A DNA stretch of 64,000 nucleotides from assembly GCA_027924585.1 (NCBI GenBank), contig BSBM01000106.1, forward strand, positions 37,959,501 to 38,023,500, given 5' to 3'. The translations under genes were made by a program, and so were the position numbers. Numbering within the stretch: the first letter of the stretch is position 1; each line of letters opens with the position of its first letter. Shown one piece after another: positions 24,240-35,415 of the stretch. This stretch comes from Larix kaempferi (lineage: Eukaryota; Streptophyta; Pinopsida; Pinales; Pinaceae). A model generated the notes under the pieces. That model did no database searches. It saw nothing but the letters and a program-made list of their open reading frames with translations, and was not told where the DNA came from.

Positions 24240-24497
24240 CTATTGACTACATACATTTTTTTTAACAATGATCAAATAAATAAAGTAAGCAAGCGATAGA
24301 CAAGAAAATAAATGACACATCAGATTTATGTGGTAAATACCCAAATGGGAAAACATCCACAGTGCGTTGTGTAGTCTTCTAATTGTTTTGAAATATATGA
24401 ATTCATAGTACACGTGCCATTCTGACATAAGCAGAGATCACAATCCATAGTTCACCAACAATACCACACAATTCATATCACAACGGATATTCCAACA
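24240..24497 (-). repeat. copia-type LTR remnant
   Basis: On the minus strand it begins TGTTGGAATATCC at 24497, a common start of plant copia LTRs. Further in, TTTATGTGGTAAATACCC...GGGAAAACATCC (plus-strand view, about 24333-24360) resembles the copia LTR region with a GTGGT motif. The other end was not found, so it may be a truncated or solo LTR. Confidence 0.4.
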
Positions 24498-24609
24498 GTA
24501 ACAATTCTATGTTCTAACCCTACAATCAAAAAAAAATTTATTAATGAATTTGTTCCATTCACTTGAAATGCGCCAGTGGCACATTTTCAAGAATGGCATT
24601 ATGATCTTC

Positions 24610-25330
24610 TATCGACAATTTCCATTGTCAATGCTTGTACTTTTTTCTGGTCTTAATTCGGTTTCAACTGCAATCGAGCTTTTATGACCAAATGACTATA
24701 TTGAGCACATATAACATCTACCTGGTAGTCCTAAAAAATAATATGGTTAGTACATTTATTTACTTCTTCAAAGAAATGTCCCATTAAAACCACCGAGCCC
24801 ACTGCATATGTATAATTTGATGGATCTTTAAATTCTTGCATCAATATGCCTTTCGACCTAGTGCATCTTAATAAGTAATAATGCACTTTTTCTGGATTAT
24901 CTACCGATGCAATAACTGGAAATACATCGCCTTCTCTAACCATATCGGAAACACGATCATAATATTTATCAATCATAGCCACTTCATTGTCAAAATCTGC
25001 ATTAGTGAAACTTGGAAATTGGGGAAACAGTGTCAGTTCTTTGTGTACCCAAGGTTTCACAAAATTGTCAATTTCATTTTGACACTCATCGATGGATTCC
25101 CCATTATCAATACATCTAAGGCAAAAGCAAGAGTACTTGCGTTTTTGAATTGAGTGTATATTTTCCACTTTCTCAGTCCTAATGGAATGTAAACTCCTTG
25201 TCCCGAGCATTGCACAACAATTATATGGCATTGATCTATCAACGTCATCCATTGGTATATCTCAAAAGTACTTGTTCGAGAAAAACATAAAACTCGTTAA
25301 AAAATCACATTTCACATATAAAAATACATG
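24610..25330 (-). pseudogene. C-terminal part of the transposase-like gene
   Basis: Begins in the edge of the AT repeat (about 25330), reads through a TGA at about 25262 where a Trp seems likely, then DDVDRSMPYNCCAMLGTRSLHS, a CFCLRC cysteine pair and a 173-codon open stretch to 24731. After a TAA, coding-like sequence (YQVDVICAQYSHLVIKARLQ) continues to a stop near 24610. The Cys-rich segment may bind zinc. Confidence 0.5.
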
Positions 25331-25340
25331 TATTTGTTTT

Positions 25341-26541
25341 ATATATATATGTGTATATACATATGTGTATGTGTATATACACATGTGTGTATATATATGT
25401 ATACATATATATATATACACATGTGTATATATATGTATACATATATATACACATATGTATATACACATATATATATGTATACATATATATCTGTCTATAC
25501 ACATGTGTATATATATGTATACATATATATATATATATGTATACATATATTTATGTATATATACACATACATATATATGTATATATATACATATGTTTGT
25601 ATGTAAACATATACATATATATGTGTATATATATACATATGTATGTATATATATACACATATACTTATGTATGTGTATATATATACACATGTATATATAT
25701 ATATGTGTATATGTATATATATACACATACATACATATGTATGTATGTGTATATATATATACATATACACATATATATATATACATGTGTATATATATAC
25801 ACATACATATGTATATGTGTATATATACACATATGTATGTGTATATACACATACATATACATATATGTATATATATACACATATACATATGTATGTGTAT
25901 ATAGACATACATATGTGTATATATACACATATATATGTATATACATGTACATGTATACACATATATTTATATACACATACATATGTATATATGTATGTAT
26001 GTATATATAGATATATACATACACATATATATATGTATATATATATACACATACATACATATGTATGTATGTGTACACATACATATATATGTATGTGTAC
26101 ACATACATATATATGTTGTATACATATACATATATACATACATATATATGTATATGTATATATGTATACATATACATATATAAAAATATATATATGTTTG
26201 TGTATATGTATATATGTATACACACATATATATATATATTATCTATATGTATATATGTATATGTATGTATATGTATACACATACACACACACACATATAT
26301 ATATGTGTGTGCGTGTGTATTTGTGTGTGTATATGTATATATGTATATGTGTATATGTATATATACATACATATATATGTATATGTATATATGTATATAT
26401 ATATATATGTATATGTATATATTTATACATATATATATATGTATACATATATATGTATAAATACATATATATATATGTATAAATACATATATATATATGT
26501 ATATGTAAATCTATATATATATATATACACACAAATAAATC

Positions 26542-26576
<35 letters not shown>

Positions 26577-26606
26577 GTATATGTATATGTATATATGTCT
26601 ATACAA

Positions 26607-26639
<33 letters not shown>

Positions 26640-26973
26640 TATACATGTATATATATGTGTGTGTGTATATATCTATGTATATATATATGTATGTGTATGT
26701 ATATGTTTGTATATATATGTGTATTTATATATATGTGTATATACATATACACATATGTATATATATATGTATATCTATATATGTGTATATAGATATATAT
26801 GTGCATATATATATATGTGTGTATATATGTATATACACACATATATAAATATACGTATATATATATGTATATTTATGTGTATTTATATATGTGTGTATAT
26901 ACATATATATGTATACATATATATATGTATATTTATGTGTAGATATATATATATATATATGTATACATATAAA
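25341..26973. repeat. 1.6-kb alternating purine-pyrimidine TA/TG/CA array
   Basis: Almost every step alternates purine and pyrimidine, built from words such as TATATACACATATGTGTATA that are their own reverse complements. There are only a few phase breaks (near 25490, 25549, 25600 and 25904). A strictly alternating sequence cannot contain TAA, TAG or TGA, which explains long open frames on both strands that are not genes. The array sits inside the transposase-like gene. Confidence 0.95.
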
Positions 26974-27761
26974 TGTGAAATTGCTCACATAAGATTCAAA
27001 GAGATGTTGTAAACCTCACAATGAAAGAATTAAGAATAATAGAAGAAGAGGCAAGTAATAGAATTTAGATCCAAAGAAACTTTGATCGAGGCAAAATAAT
27101 TACACATATTACATTAAACTAAATAGTAAACAGGTAAATATACAATGCTGAGTATGAGGATTCGAATTCACTAGGAGGAATTTGAATTGACCTTCATGCA
27201 CAAATCCATAATCAGTGGAGAGTCATCAATGCCTAACTAGGAGTCCACCTTCTCATCAGTGAAGTCATCAATGCACAAGTAATGATCAACCGGGGGTCAA
27301 ACTGAATCTAACTGAATGTGGTTGGTGTAACTGGCACATGGAAGCACTAATATAGTGAAGGAGGCTCAGTGGAGGGCGCCATAGGAGTTAACTGAGTCAG
27401 AATGGTCAATCTAGTCTCACTAGAGGTCCAACAGAGTGATAAACTCAGTAAAGAGTCAGTTAATCCTTAAATCAAGGAAATAATTGAAGATAACTCAATA
27501 TAACTGAATATAACTGGACTGGTAGGTGAAGAAGGCACCCTTGTCATGCAGTGGAGCAAAGGAGGGCGCATTAGTCACTAGGAAGCCTAGAAATTATCTG
27601 AAAGAAGCTTCGGGGGCTAATTTGCTGAGGACTAGGTGTTGGGACTGATGACCTAGAATGCATGCAAAATGCATGCAAACCCTAATTTTTCATGCATGAC
27701 TGAAAATAAAAATAACTCGAAGGCTAATAGGACTAAAATGGAGTATAGGAACATCCTAACA
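26974..27761 (-). repeat. solo copia LTR inserted in the AT array
   Basis: 788 bp starting TGTGAAATTGCTCACATAAG and ending CTAACA in the plus-strand view. It parallels the LTR at 3137-3822, which starts TGTGAG..TTGATCACAGAAG, shares AACCTCACAA 30-40 bp in, and also ends CTAACA. Flanking pentamers are ataaa (26969-26973) and ataga (27762-27766), a 4/5 match. Similar AT-repeat words occur on both sides. No internal coding region is present. Confidence 0.65.
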
Positions 27762-27766
27762 ATAGA

Positions 27767-27884
27767 TATACATATATGTGTATATTTATGTGTAGATATA
27801 TATATATGTATACATATATATATATGTATGTATACATATATATATATGTATGTATACATATATATATTATACATATACATATAG

Positions 27885-27934
<50 letters not shown>

Positions 27935-27946
27935 ATATATATACAC
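27767..27946. repeat. second block of TA/TG array with a GT run
   Basis: Continuation of the alternating array after the solo LTR, including TGTATACATATATA units and an uninterrupted GT run at about 27890-27920. Confidence 0.92.
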
Positions 27947-28176
27947 AGTCCGGTGGGTTAGCTCAAGTGGTTGAGTGTTGTAAGTTGTGAGTAGAAGGTT
28001 TCAGAGTCAAATCATCGGGTGGCTATACATTGCTATATAAGGGTCTTACTTGATGTCTCCATCGGGTTAGCTCTATAATCAGAGTGAACGGGGTGTTCGA
28101 GTGGGCCCCCTGTGATTTCTTACCATGGACGTAGCAACTCCACTAGGGGGGTTTGTGAACCACATGTGGAAAAAAA
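27947..28176 (+). mobile_element. tRNA-derived SINE, about 230 bp
   Basis: The head reads like a tRNA gene. An A box TTAGCTCAAGTGG lies at 27958-27970, and a weaker B-box-like GGTTTCAGAGTCAAATC at about 27998-28014. An unrelated body follows and then an A-tail (28168-28176). Size and layout fit a plant SINE transcribed by RNA polymerase III. The target duplication cannot be told from the AT array on its left. It interrupts the transposase-like gene. Confidence 0.6.
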
Positions 28177-28179
28177 ATA

Positions 28180-29192
28180 TATAAGCATCAAGGAAACATT
28201 TACACACATTCTCACACAAACCATCCTTTCATTGAACTCGTGACTTAAATTTTGCTTGCACCAGTTAACAACATTGAGTGAATTTACAATTTGAATAGCA
28301 AAGTGACTCAATTGATATCTTCTAATTGCATGCTTTACGTAGGCCTCAGCACCATCATGCTCTCTTTTTCCATGCCCTGTATCAAAAAAACTCCATGTGT
28401 GGTGAATATCCATTGTCTTATGAAGGCAAGACAACCAATGAAATGATCATGTTGATTTAAACTGACTAACACAACTGTCAGACCACACCCAGTGTTCTTT
28501 AAAAGTCACTCCTCATCTTAGTAATTCTTTATAAAGCATATTAAAAAAATGTTGAACAAAACATGCATCATGTGTACGGTCGTCCCTAATGTAGAAATGG
28601 TACTCTTTAATCACTTCATGATCATTTTCATTGCTATCAATACCATCAACATCGAGCTCTGCATGTCTATACAAAATGTGCACAAGTATAGACACTTGGT
28701 CTGAATGATAATATTCACTTTGTATTTCCTTTTGTGGTGTGAAAGTGTAATTCTCAGCAAAATCAACCATTGATACTATTGTTCCTTTTGGAAATACATC
28801 TCGTGATTGTTTGAACTGAACATCGTGTTGTCTGGGAGTGCTTAATATATCTACATGTTTGCTCCTTAAAATTTTCCATAAAAGATGTCATTGAAATCTC
28901 ATCTTCAAGTAAATCATTGTTTTAGATGTTTTCGTCGAATCTGTAACAAGTGTATATTGAACATATCCATATCTCTTCCATTTCATAGTGACATTTGACA
29001 GTCTAGGATCATTTTGATCAATGGGATATTTAACATCAAAAAGTGACAAATTAGCACATTCATAGCATTATCTACCACCGACAGATTCTTTCTTATAAAA
29101 TACTTTATCATTCTCTCGTTCACATAATATCTTGGAGACAAATTCACGAACACTCGAAGGAGGGGGATCGTTTGTCCAATATTGTATGCCAA
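28180..29192 (-). pseudogene. middle and core of the transposase-like gene
   Basis: Pieces at 29192-28983, 28770-28513 and 28512-28180 lie in different frames. The second has DFAENYTFTPQKEIQS and HFYIRDDRTHDACFVQH. The third has HWVWSD, SQFK, FHW and GHGKREHDGA, with a TGA inside. Asp residues in the SD and RDD blocks and the DG after GHGK are candidate catalytic acids; that is inference. The gene breaks off at the A-tail of the SINE at 28168-28176. Confidence 0.58.
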
Positions 29193-29259
29193 AATTTACA
29201 AAAGTCTCATAATATAATTGAAATTACATGCTACCAACAACAACATGTGTCCTAAACAG

Positions 29260-30074
29260 TTATGGGCCTGACATACCATGGTTTAAGTTTGACAAATGTG
29301 CTAAGGGAAATTTTACATCAACATTACTCTCCATAAAATTGTTGAAAATTTCCACTTGAGTGACCTCTGTTATATGTTTGGCATGAGTTTCAAAAAATCC
29401 TTCAGATATTTGACGTCGCACAACATCCTTTTTATTTGGTAACACATGAGAGTTCAAATGCCAAAACTCTTTGACCCTATCCCTCGCATTATCTGGAAGT
29501 CTATCATGATAGGGTTTCCTACAAATAACATCCCAACATGACACTTCATCATTCTCATCTAATTGAATCTTAAATTTGGTATACTTAAATAAAAAAAATC
29601 TTGACGTGTTTAATATTTTTGCAATGATTGCCATCAACCGACTTGAGGCAGGTTTTTTTGCAACAACACCTGTTAGCAATGCTCTATGAGCATCCTTTTC
29701 AACACGAGATCGCCTTCTGGAAAGTGTGGCAAGGGCGGCAGTAACATTTTTTGATTCCATCTCATTTGTTTTAACCTCTTTGATACTTTTAATGCCCAAT
29801 AATTTAACTGCATCTCTTACGCATTTTTGCTTCAACAATCTATGTAACAACTGAGCTTGTGCTATGATAGAATTACCTTCAAGATATTTTTTATTAATTT
29901 ATTTTTCTCTATACCGAACTATATGATCCTGCATCGATGATCCCAATTCTTCAATTTTACTTGAATCCATATTCTCAAAAAAATTGTCATCAATGGCGAT
30001 ATTGCTGCAACTTCCAATTAATCTCTCTGAATTGATAGGTGTGGTAGGGTCTTGTTGTGAGTTGGATGTTGACC
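29260..30074 (-). pseudogene. N-terminal body of the transposase-like gene
   Basis: Runs from GSTSNSQQDPTTPINSE through one in-frame stop (about 29895) into an open stretch of 196 codons (29850-29260). That stretch holds a basic region (LSRRRSRVEKDAHRALL) and a block (RDRVKEFWHLNSHVLPNKKDVV) of the kind that precedes the catalytic part in the family as I remember it. No DNA-binding fold can be named with certainty. Confidence 0.55.
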
Positions 30075-30155
30075 CTGCATATATAAAAAAGATTGTGAAC
30101 TTTCAAATCAATATATAAAAATTAAATAACTATTTAAACTTGAAATATTATTTAC
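30075..30155 (-). other. putative 81-bp intron
   Basis: On the minus strand it begins GTAAAT (30155) and ends TTTTTTATATATGCAG (30075), with a T-rich 3' end. These are good donor and acceptor matches, and coding-like sequence resumes directly after. The call is by signal only. Confidence 0.45.
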
Positions 30156-30407
30156 TCTCCAATCATGGTGTCAATATCAACACTTCCTATCATTCCTTCG
30201 ACATTTGTCATTTCCTCGTCACCTCCATATTCTTCATTTCTTTCAGGAATGTGTTCCTCAACATTTTTCATTTCTTTGTTGCACATTTTGTTCATTTTTT
30301 CTTTTTTCTCTTAAATTTCTCATGATTTCACATTGTTTCTCTTTCCTTGCCTCTCGATCAGTTCGGATGCGATCATACTTTATTTTACAATTCCTTTGGC
30401 TTCCCAT
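30156..30407 (-). pseudogene. exon 1 of the transposase-like gene
   Basis: Starts ATG at 30407 with a very basic N-terminus (RTDREARKEKQCEIMRNLREKRK), consistent with a DNA-binding or nuclear localisation role. A stop follows after about 49 codons, while a neighbouring frame continues as an acidic stretch with many Glu and Asp, so one frameshift is likely. The reading phase does not join cleanly to exon 2, so the exon model is tentative. Confidence 0.45.
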
Positions 30408-30754
30408 GTTGAAAGAATTAAAAACCTAAAATCATATAATAATAAATTGGATATAAAATTGTACAATTAATGAAACAATTTGCAATATTTAAGAGTCAAA
30501 TTGTGATATGCCAAAAACAACATTACATAAGTGATTTAAAGCAAATTGGAATATCCATTTTTTCATTGAAAAAAATTGCAGTATTCGTGGTTTCTCTTGG
30601 AAAACGAAATACATCAAGATAGAGACAAATTTTACAAGTCTTGACTGAAATTGCAATGTAATTCATTTTTCCTTAAAAAATGTAATTATATGCTAAACAC
30701 AAAACATGATGTGGCCCTAGAAGAAAATAAAATATAATATACATAAACACAAAT

Positions 30755-31030
30755 CCAATTTCAAAATATGTCCTTTATCTATAAGGAGTAATATGCCAAA
30801 ACGAAAATCACAATATGCCCTTTATAAAAAATAGTGATATTCTAAAACCAAATTTAGAATATGCCCTTTATGAAAAATTGTAATATGACAAACTAAATTG
30901 ACAATATGTTCTTTATAAAAAAACAATAATATGTCAAAACCAAATTGACAATATGTTCCTTATAAAAAAACATGAATATGCCAAAACCAAATTGACAATA
31001 TGTTCCTTATAAAAAAATAGGAATATGCCA
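30755..31030. repeat. tandem array, unit about 46-47 bp, about 5.5 copies
   Basis: Units start near 30790, 30837, 30882, 30929, 30975 and 31022. Each contains AATATGCCAAAACCAAATT and CAATATGTTCCTTATAAAA or close variants. The right-hand units are most alike. The array lies just upstream of the transposase-like gene, where transposons often carry subterminal repeats. Confidence 0.85.
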
Positions 31031-31297
31031 AACTTATTCCATAAGTAACAAAAACAAAAATACACAAGAAGAAAAAATTACCCAAACTTATTTTTCATAT
31101 TTTCACTCTTTCAACAAGATTTGCATTGTAGTTGCACTTGACTCACACTTGACCCGAACCAGTATAGTCAAAATACTTTTGATTTATGTTTAAAATATCT
31201 CGTTAGAGTGTGTGTGTGTGTGTATCTCATGTGAGAGTTTAAGAATCTTACCATAGGTCGGCTAGGATCTTTGGCATTTAATGTGTCGGCTCAAAAA

Positions 31298-31450
31298 CGA
31301 TTCTCGAGGCGTTATGTGGTCAAATTCTCGTCCGAGAATTTAAAATCAACTCTCAAGCGAGAGTTTGGTTTGGGTGGAGTTATTTCTTTCACCCAGGGTT
31401 ACTTTTTGGGCAGAGAATCTCTCGGGCGAGATTTTTTTCTCTCCCGAGAG
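31298..31450. promoter_or_regulatory. cluster of TCTCG/CGAGA palindromes
   Basis: Palindromes lie at 31322-31341 (AAATTCTCG-TC-CGAGAATTT), 31348-31365 (AACTCTC-AAGC-GAGAGTT), 31416-31433 (AATCTC-TCGGGC-GAGATT) and 31439-31450 (CTCTC-CC-GAGAG). A further half site, TTCTCGAGG, is at about 31301. Dense, similar, spaced palindromes suggest protein binding sites, for example for a transposase or transcription factor. This is inference. Confidence 0.55.
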
Positions 31451-33708
31451 TTTCTAGTTGAAACAAAACCAACGAGCATTTCTATAGTTTACAGGAACTT
31501 CTGACTCTAACGGCTTGAAACCCTTCAAAATCGCAGAGTTATCTGTCGAAGTTTATACTAATAGATTCATATTTGAATCTACTTTATCATGGTATAATTT
31601 TTTTTGAATTTCATTAAGGAGTGATATTTTATTTTATTTTTTTCCAAACTCCATCGTTTAAAAAATTAGGGAGTTGAAAATCAGTCAGAATGAAAAATCA
31701 ATATCTTAACAAAGACACCACCAAAAAATTTAAAATATTCATAGGTATATTCCTCACCGTGTCCTCTTTAAAAGTGTACTTTTAGTTTTTTCAACAATGG
31801 TCACACTGAAAAGATAATTGAGGCTCACTAACATGTACCAATAATGCACCATTTTCTGAACATATTCTATTTCAAAAAATAATAAAAAATTGTTCTCAAG
31901 TCCAAAATACCCCAAAATATAGACCATGCACAAGTGCAGTGTGAGTATATTATGGCCAGATATTGTTTTCCCTAAAATGAATAACCATCTCTCAAAAAAC
32001 TAGTGCTCACACAGGTCACTCATTATCCATACCTAAAATTTTCAAGTATATGTTGTTGGTGAGCACCAAATTTGTACCACGATATGTCCATAAAAAAAAT
32101 TTAAAAATTACTAGTACGGATCTAATTCAATTATCTAAAACATTTGTGTTTAATTCAAGGTGGAATTCCTAAAGGAGGTATAGGTTTAAAGGGGTAGAAA
32201 TTGAAAAACATAAAATTTTGCAATTTGTTTTGTCAAAAAACAAGCAAAATAGTTACCTAACTTCATGTTTTCACCCAGTATTTCTCTAATTATTTTGAAG
32301 ATGTGAATGTGTGGCATAACCATTGAATGAGGTAGTCTACGTGTGGATTCAGTTGTGAGAAGTGTAACATGTTGAGGGTTCTATTTTATGTAGTTTCAAT
32401 TGTGAGTAGTTGGCTTCACTATAGGAACTTTGTATGTTGTATGAAAAAGGATAGTGGAATGCCTCTATGGGGGACATTGACTCAATTAAATATGTGCAGG
32501 TAATTCATGAACGAGAAACACGTGAGAGGTGCTTGTGAAAGAGAGACGAAGCTTGAAGTAGTGGTACGAGATGGGTTGCAACATAAATCAAGATGCAAAT
32601 TTGATATTTCCATGAGTTGTATCATTGCATATAGATATGCAGCAATGAGTATGAAGATAGAAATTGGGAGTTGAAGAAAGAATATGTAGCAAGAAGTTGG
32701 TGTATTGTATTATAGAGTTGGTGAAGGAAGCAGTGATGAAGGTTGTATTGGGCAGCTATACATTTGAAGAGTTTACCTCACAAGCATGAGGGCATGCTTT
32801 CTTAATAACCTAGGGAGTTTTTTTTTTACAAAAATGGTTAACATTTGTATTAAAAGAGGTTGTTGGATTTCCCCAAGCAGTAGAAGTGCATAAAAAAATA
32901 GTTCTTCTACCCAATTCAGTTGTCTTCAAAATACTATTAAAACAGTTATGAGACCACTTACATACCATATGGTTTAGCTAAATCTTACGTACAAGTCTTC
33001 TTGAAACAAAAATACTCAAGGCATTCAATGTAGAAACAACTTAGCAGAAGAAACTTGACACAGAAAGACTAACATGACTTGTTGCCTTCAAATGGAGTAG
33101 GAACCTGGAGTGGAATTATAAGGCTCTAGAGCATGGATTTTCGACTTGAGGACCGTCATCTCCATTGGGACAAACCACTGGTTGTTGTCAAAAAAGGGGT
33201 AGGAGGAGAAACCAAAACCAAAGTGTGCTTGGACACCTCCAATCTCCAAAAAACTAACTCGAATTTGCAGAACTGAGAGTGAGCTTCAATTATGGTGATT
33301 TTTGCTGAGAGAATCTCGTTCTTCTCATCTTATATCTCAATTTCATCTAATAATGCCTACTCTCTCTCTCTATTAATACCATGTTCATGGTCTCACGTTG
33401 CTTCCCCCTGCTCGGAGCATTGCTCCAGTGCTTGGAAATCATGCTCACAAGTTCGTGAAAGCCTTCTCAGTGCTCTATCAAAGTGGAGGGATTCATATTA
33501 TAGCCTCTGCGGGCCATGGAAGAGGCATACTTCTCCCCTTCTATGTGCATGATTCCTTGGCATGGTTGGCCACTTTGCAACTATTTCCTTGGCATTCGGC
33601 TTTTAGCTCTGCAAATTTTTTTGTCTCCTATAATTCACTTGATGAAAGTCAAGTAGGGTTTCAGGGGAACATACTGATTTATTTCCTTGTCACCTTGATT
33701 TATTATGG
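31451..33708. other. non-coding, nothing recognised
   Basis: AT-rich DNA with no supportable gene. A short open frame pair at 33292-33763 is cut by the solo LTR and has no known domain. CCTAGGGAGTTT occurs at about 32810 and again at 35471, a possible dispersed repeat. Confidence 0.45.
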
Positions 33709-33713
33709 TTGTG

Positions 33714-35410
33714 TGTCATATCCCCTCCCATCGATCCAATTCAAGGGAGAGAACTCACATTAAAACTTGGCTTCTAGCCCCATGATCATTAACAACATTC
33801 ATAGAAAGTAAAAATACATATGCAGATGTATAAATGCAAGAAACACAGTGGAATTAAATTCTTGCTACACATACACATCTAGTATGCATAAAGAAGCATA
33901 ATGATCACAGCCATCATTCATAGACACATATATAAATGTTCATTCCATTTTGCACTTGAATTTATAATGAATTACAGCACAACAAAGGTTTCATTGAATA
34001 CTTATCTTGAAACGATGATGTCCCAAGCAACTGGCTATGCAACTGCAATGTTCCACCCAGCCATAGGCCAACTGTGCTCATCAATCTATCAACACAGTTG
34101 CCACCCCCGAGTTGGGCATGATTTCCACAAGGAAAGAGGGAACAAAAACTAACACATAGGAAAGCAATAATTCACAATTCAACCAAGCCAATCCATAGTT
34201 GGGTTATCAGGCTACTAAGGCAATGGAAGGGAATAAATTACTAATCTAGTGAGCTCAACCACAGATCTGTTGGTACCTCTACAAGATCTAGCTAGCTTGG
34301 CACCCACAATACCTACACACCCAACACAAGGAAGTATTCCTTCACTGCTACATAATCCCTTAGGCCATACCTTCCCTTCTAGTGCAATTCAGGGTGTGCA
34401 TAGAAAAGTAACCAACAACCCTTTGATCTTCGGTGAGGTTACTCTCTTCACTAGGTTTATCAAGCCAATTCTAATCCTCTTCCACTCCAAGTTTCTTACT
34501 CACAAGTCAAACCAAAATAGGGATGCACATAACAATAAAACACAAGTGTTGGGCATGAAGAAACATGGTTTGACTGTGGGATACCCAAAATGTGGTTTCC
34601 ATGAGTTTTCAAAATTGTGGGCACCCAAAAATGAACTGTTAGAGGAGGAATCAACCCTTGGAGAGAAAAATCGATTTCACAACACGTTTTTTGGGAATTC
34701 AAGGGGCAGGAACAACCTCTATAAACCCCCAAATCGTGACTCCCTTCCTCCCAACCACTCTGCAACACAAAAATGACTTCCTAGTTGTGGAAAATGAGGG
34801 AAAATGAGGGAAAATGATGGAAAAACATGACGAAAAACGCCCAGGAAGCTCAGACTGCGTGAGGGAGAAAAGATAATGGGTGAAGAATCGCTTGGGGGAC
34901 AATTTCATGGGTGTTTTCTTGCCCAAGAAGCCAAAATACTATTTTCCAAATTGATGGCTTGCCCATACACGAAATTGGAACACCCATACTCTCCATTTCC
35001 CAAAACATTAACTACCTCAACCCACTCTTGAATAATTAAATGATTGGGTGCATAAGTCAAAATGGGTAGTTGAGGGTTTATGGGTTCTCTCATTGACACT
35101 TGGATTGACATTATTGGCTCAAGGGTTTGATATTTTTCCCTCCCTATTCCTTGTAAAAATCATGCCCCCATTCTCTTATTGCATTGCATAGCTAGTTGTG
35201 GGTATTTTATTAAAATGCATATTTACATGATGTTGTAATGCCTATTGTCCCTGGCTAGCACGAGAACCATATGCATCGATTTTTAATTGTCGATACATAA
35301 AACACTAAATCGATGGTGGGGTCTTGGCCTTGAGCTCCTCACCACTATTTTATAACGATATTTACATCATTTACCATTTTAATGCAATAGGGTCAAATCG
35401 GGATATTACA
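33714..35410. repeat. solo LTR, 1,697 bp, target duplication ttgtg
   Basis: Starts TGTCATATCCCC and ends GGGATATTACA, inverted ends typical of Ty3/gypsy LTRs. The flanking pentamers 33709-33713 and 35411-35415 are both ttgtg. No primer-binding site, polypurine tract or coding region lies next to it, so unequal recombination between two LTRs probably removed the rest. A TATAAA at about 34720 and a small GGGAAAATGA tandem (34787-34820) lie inside. Orientation is not settled. Confidence 0.85.
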
Positions 35411-35415
35411 TTGTG

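Larger units (their letters stand above)
24610..30407 (-). pseudogene. broken transposase-like gene with SDxxxSQFK and GHGKxxxDGA motifs
   Basis: Minus-strand fragments in consistent order form one gene. Exon 1 (30407-30156) begins MGSQRNCKIKYDRIRT. After an apparent 81-bp intron comes the N-terminal body (30074-29260), the middle (29192-28513), a central core (28512-28180), a 2.8-kb repeat interruption, and the C-terminal piece (25330-24610). The core has HWVWSD followed by SQFK (about 28493-28450), then TWSFFDTGHGKREHDGA (about 28405-28355). The C-terminal piece has DDVDRS and a CFC..C cysteine motif. From memory, similar proteins with WSDGC..QFK and GHGKG..DG blocks are widespread as uncharacterised transposon proteins. 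I do not assign a superfamily. Stops and frameshifts in every piece show it is dead. Confidence 0.6.

Noticed and set aside
25182-27012. Many overlapping open frames of 60-280 codons rich in Tyr and Ile on both strands
   Set aside because: They are products of alternating purine-pyrimidine repeats, which cannot form stop codons. There is no coding signal.
31219-31233. GT microsatellite
   Set aside because: Too short to be notable.
33292-33763. Plus-strand open frames of 86 and 121 codons
   Set aside because: The longer one runs into the solo LTR at 33714; no domain and no homologue I recognise.
34249-34776. 175-codon open frame
   Set aside because: Lies inside the solo LTR; composition and lack of motif suggest chance.
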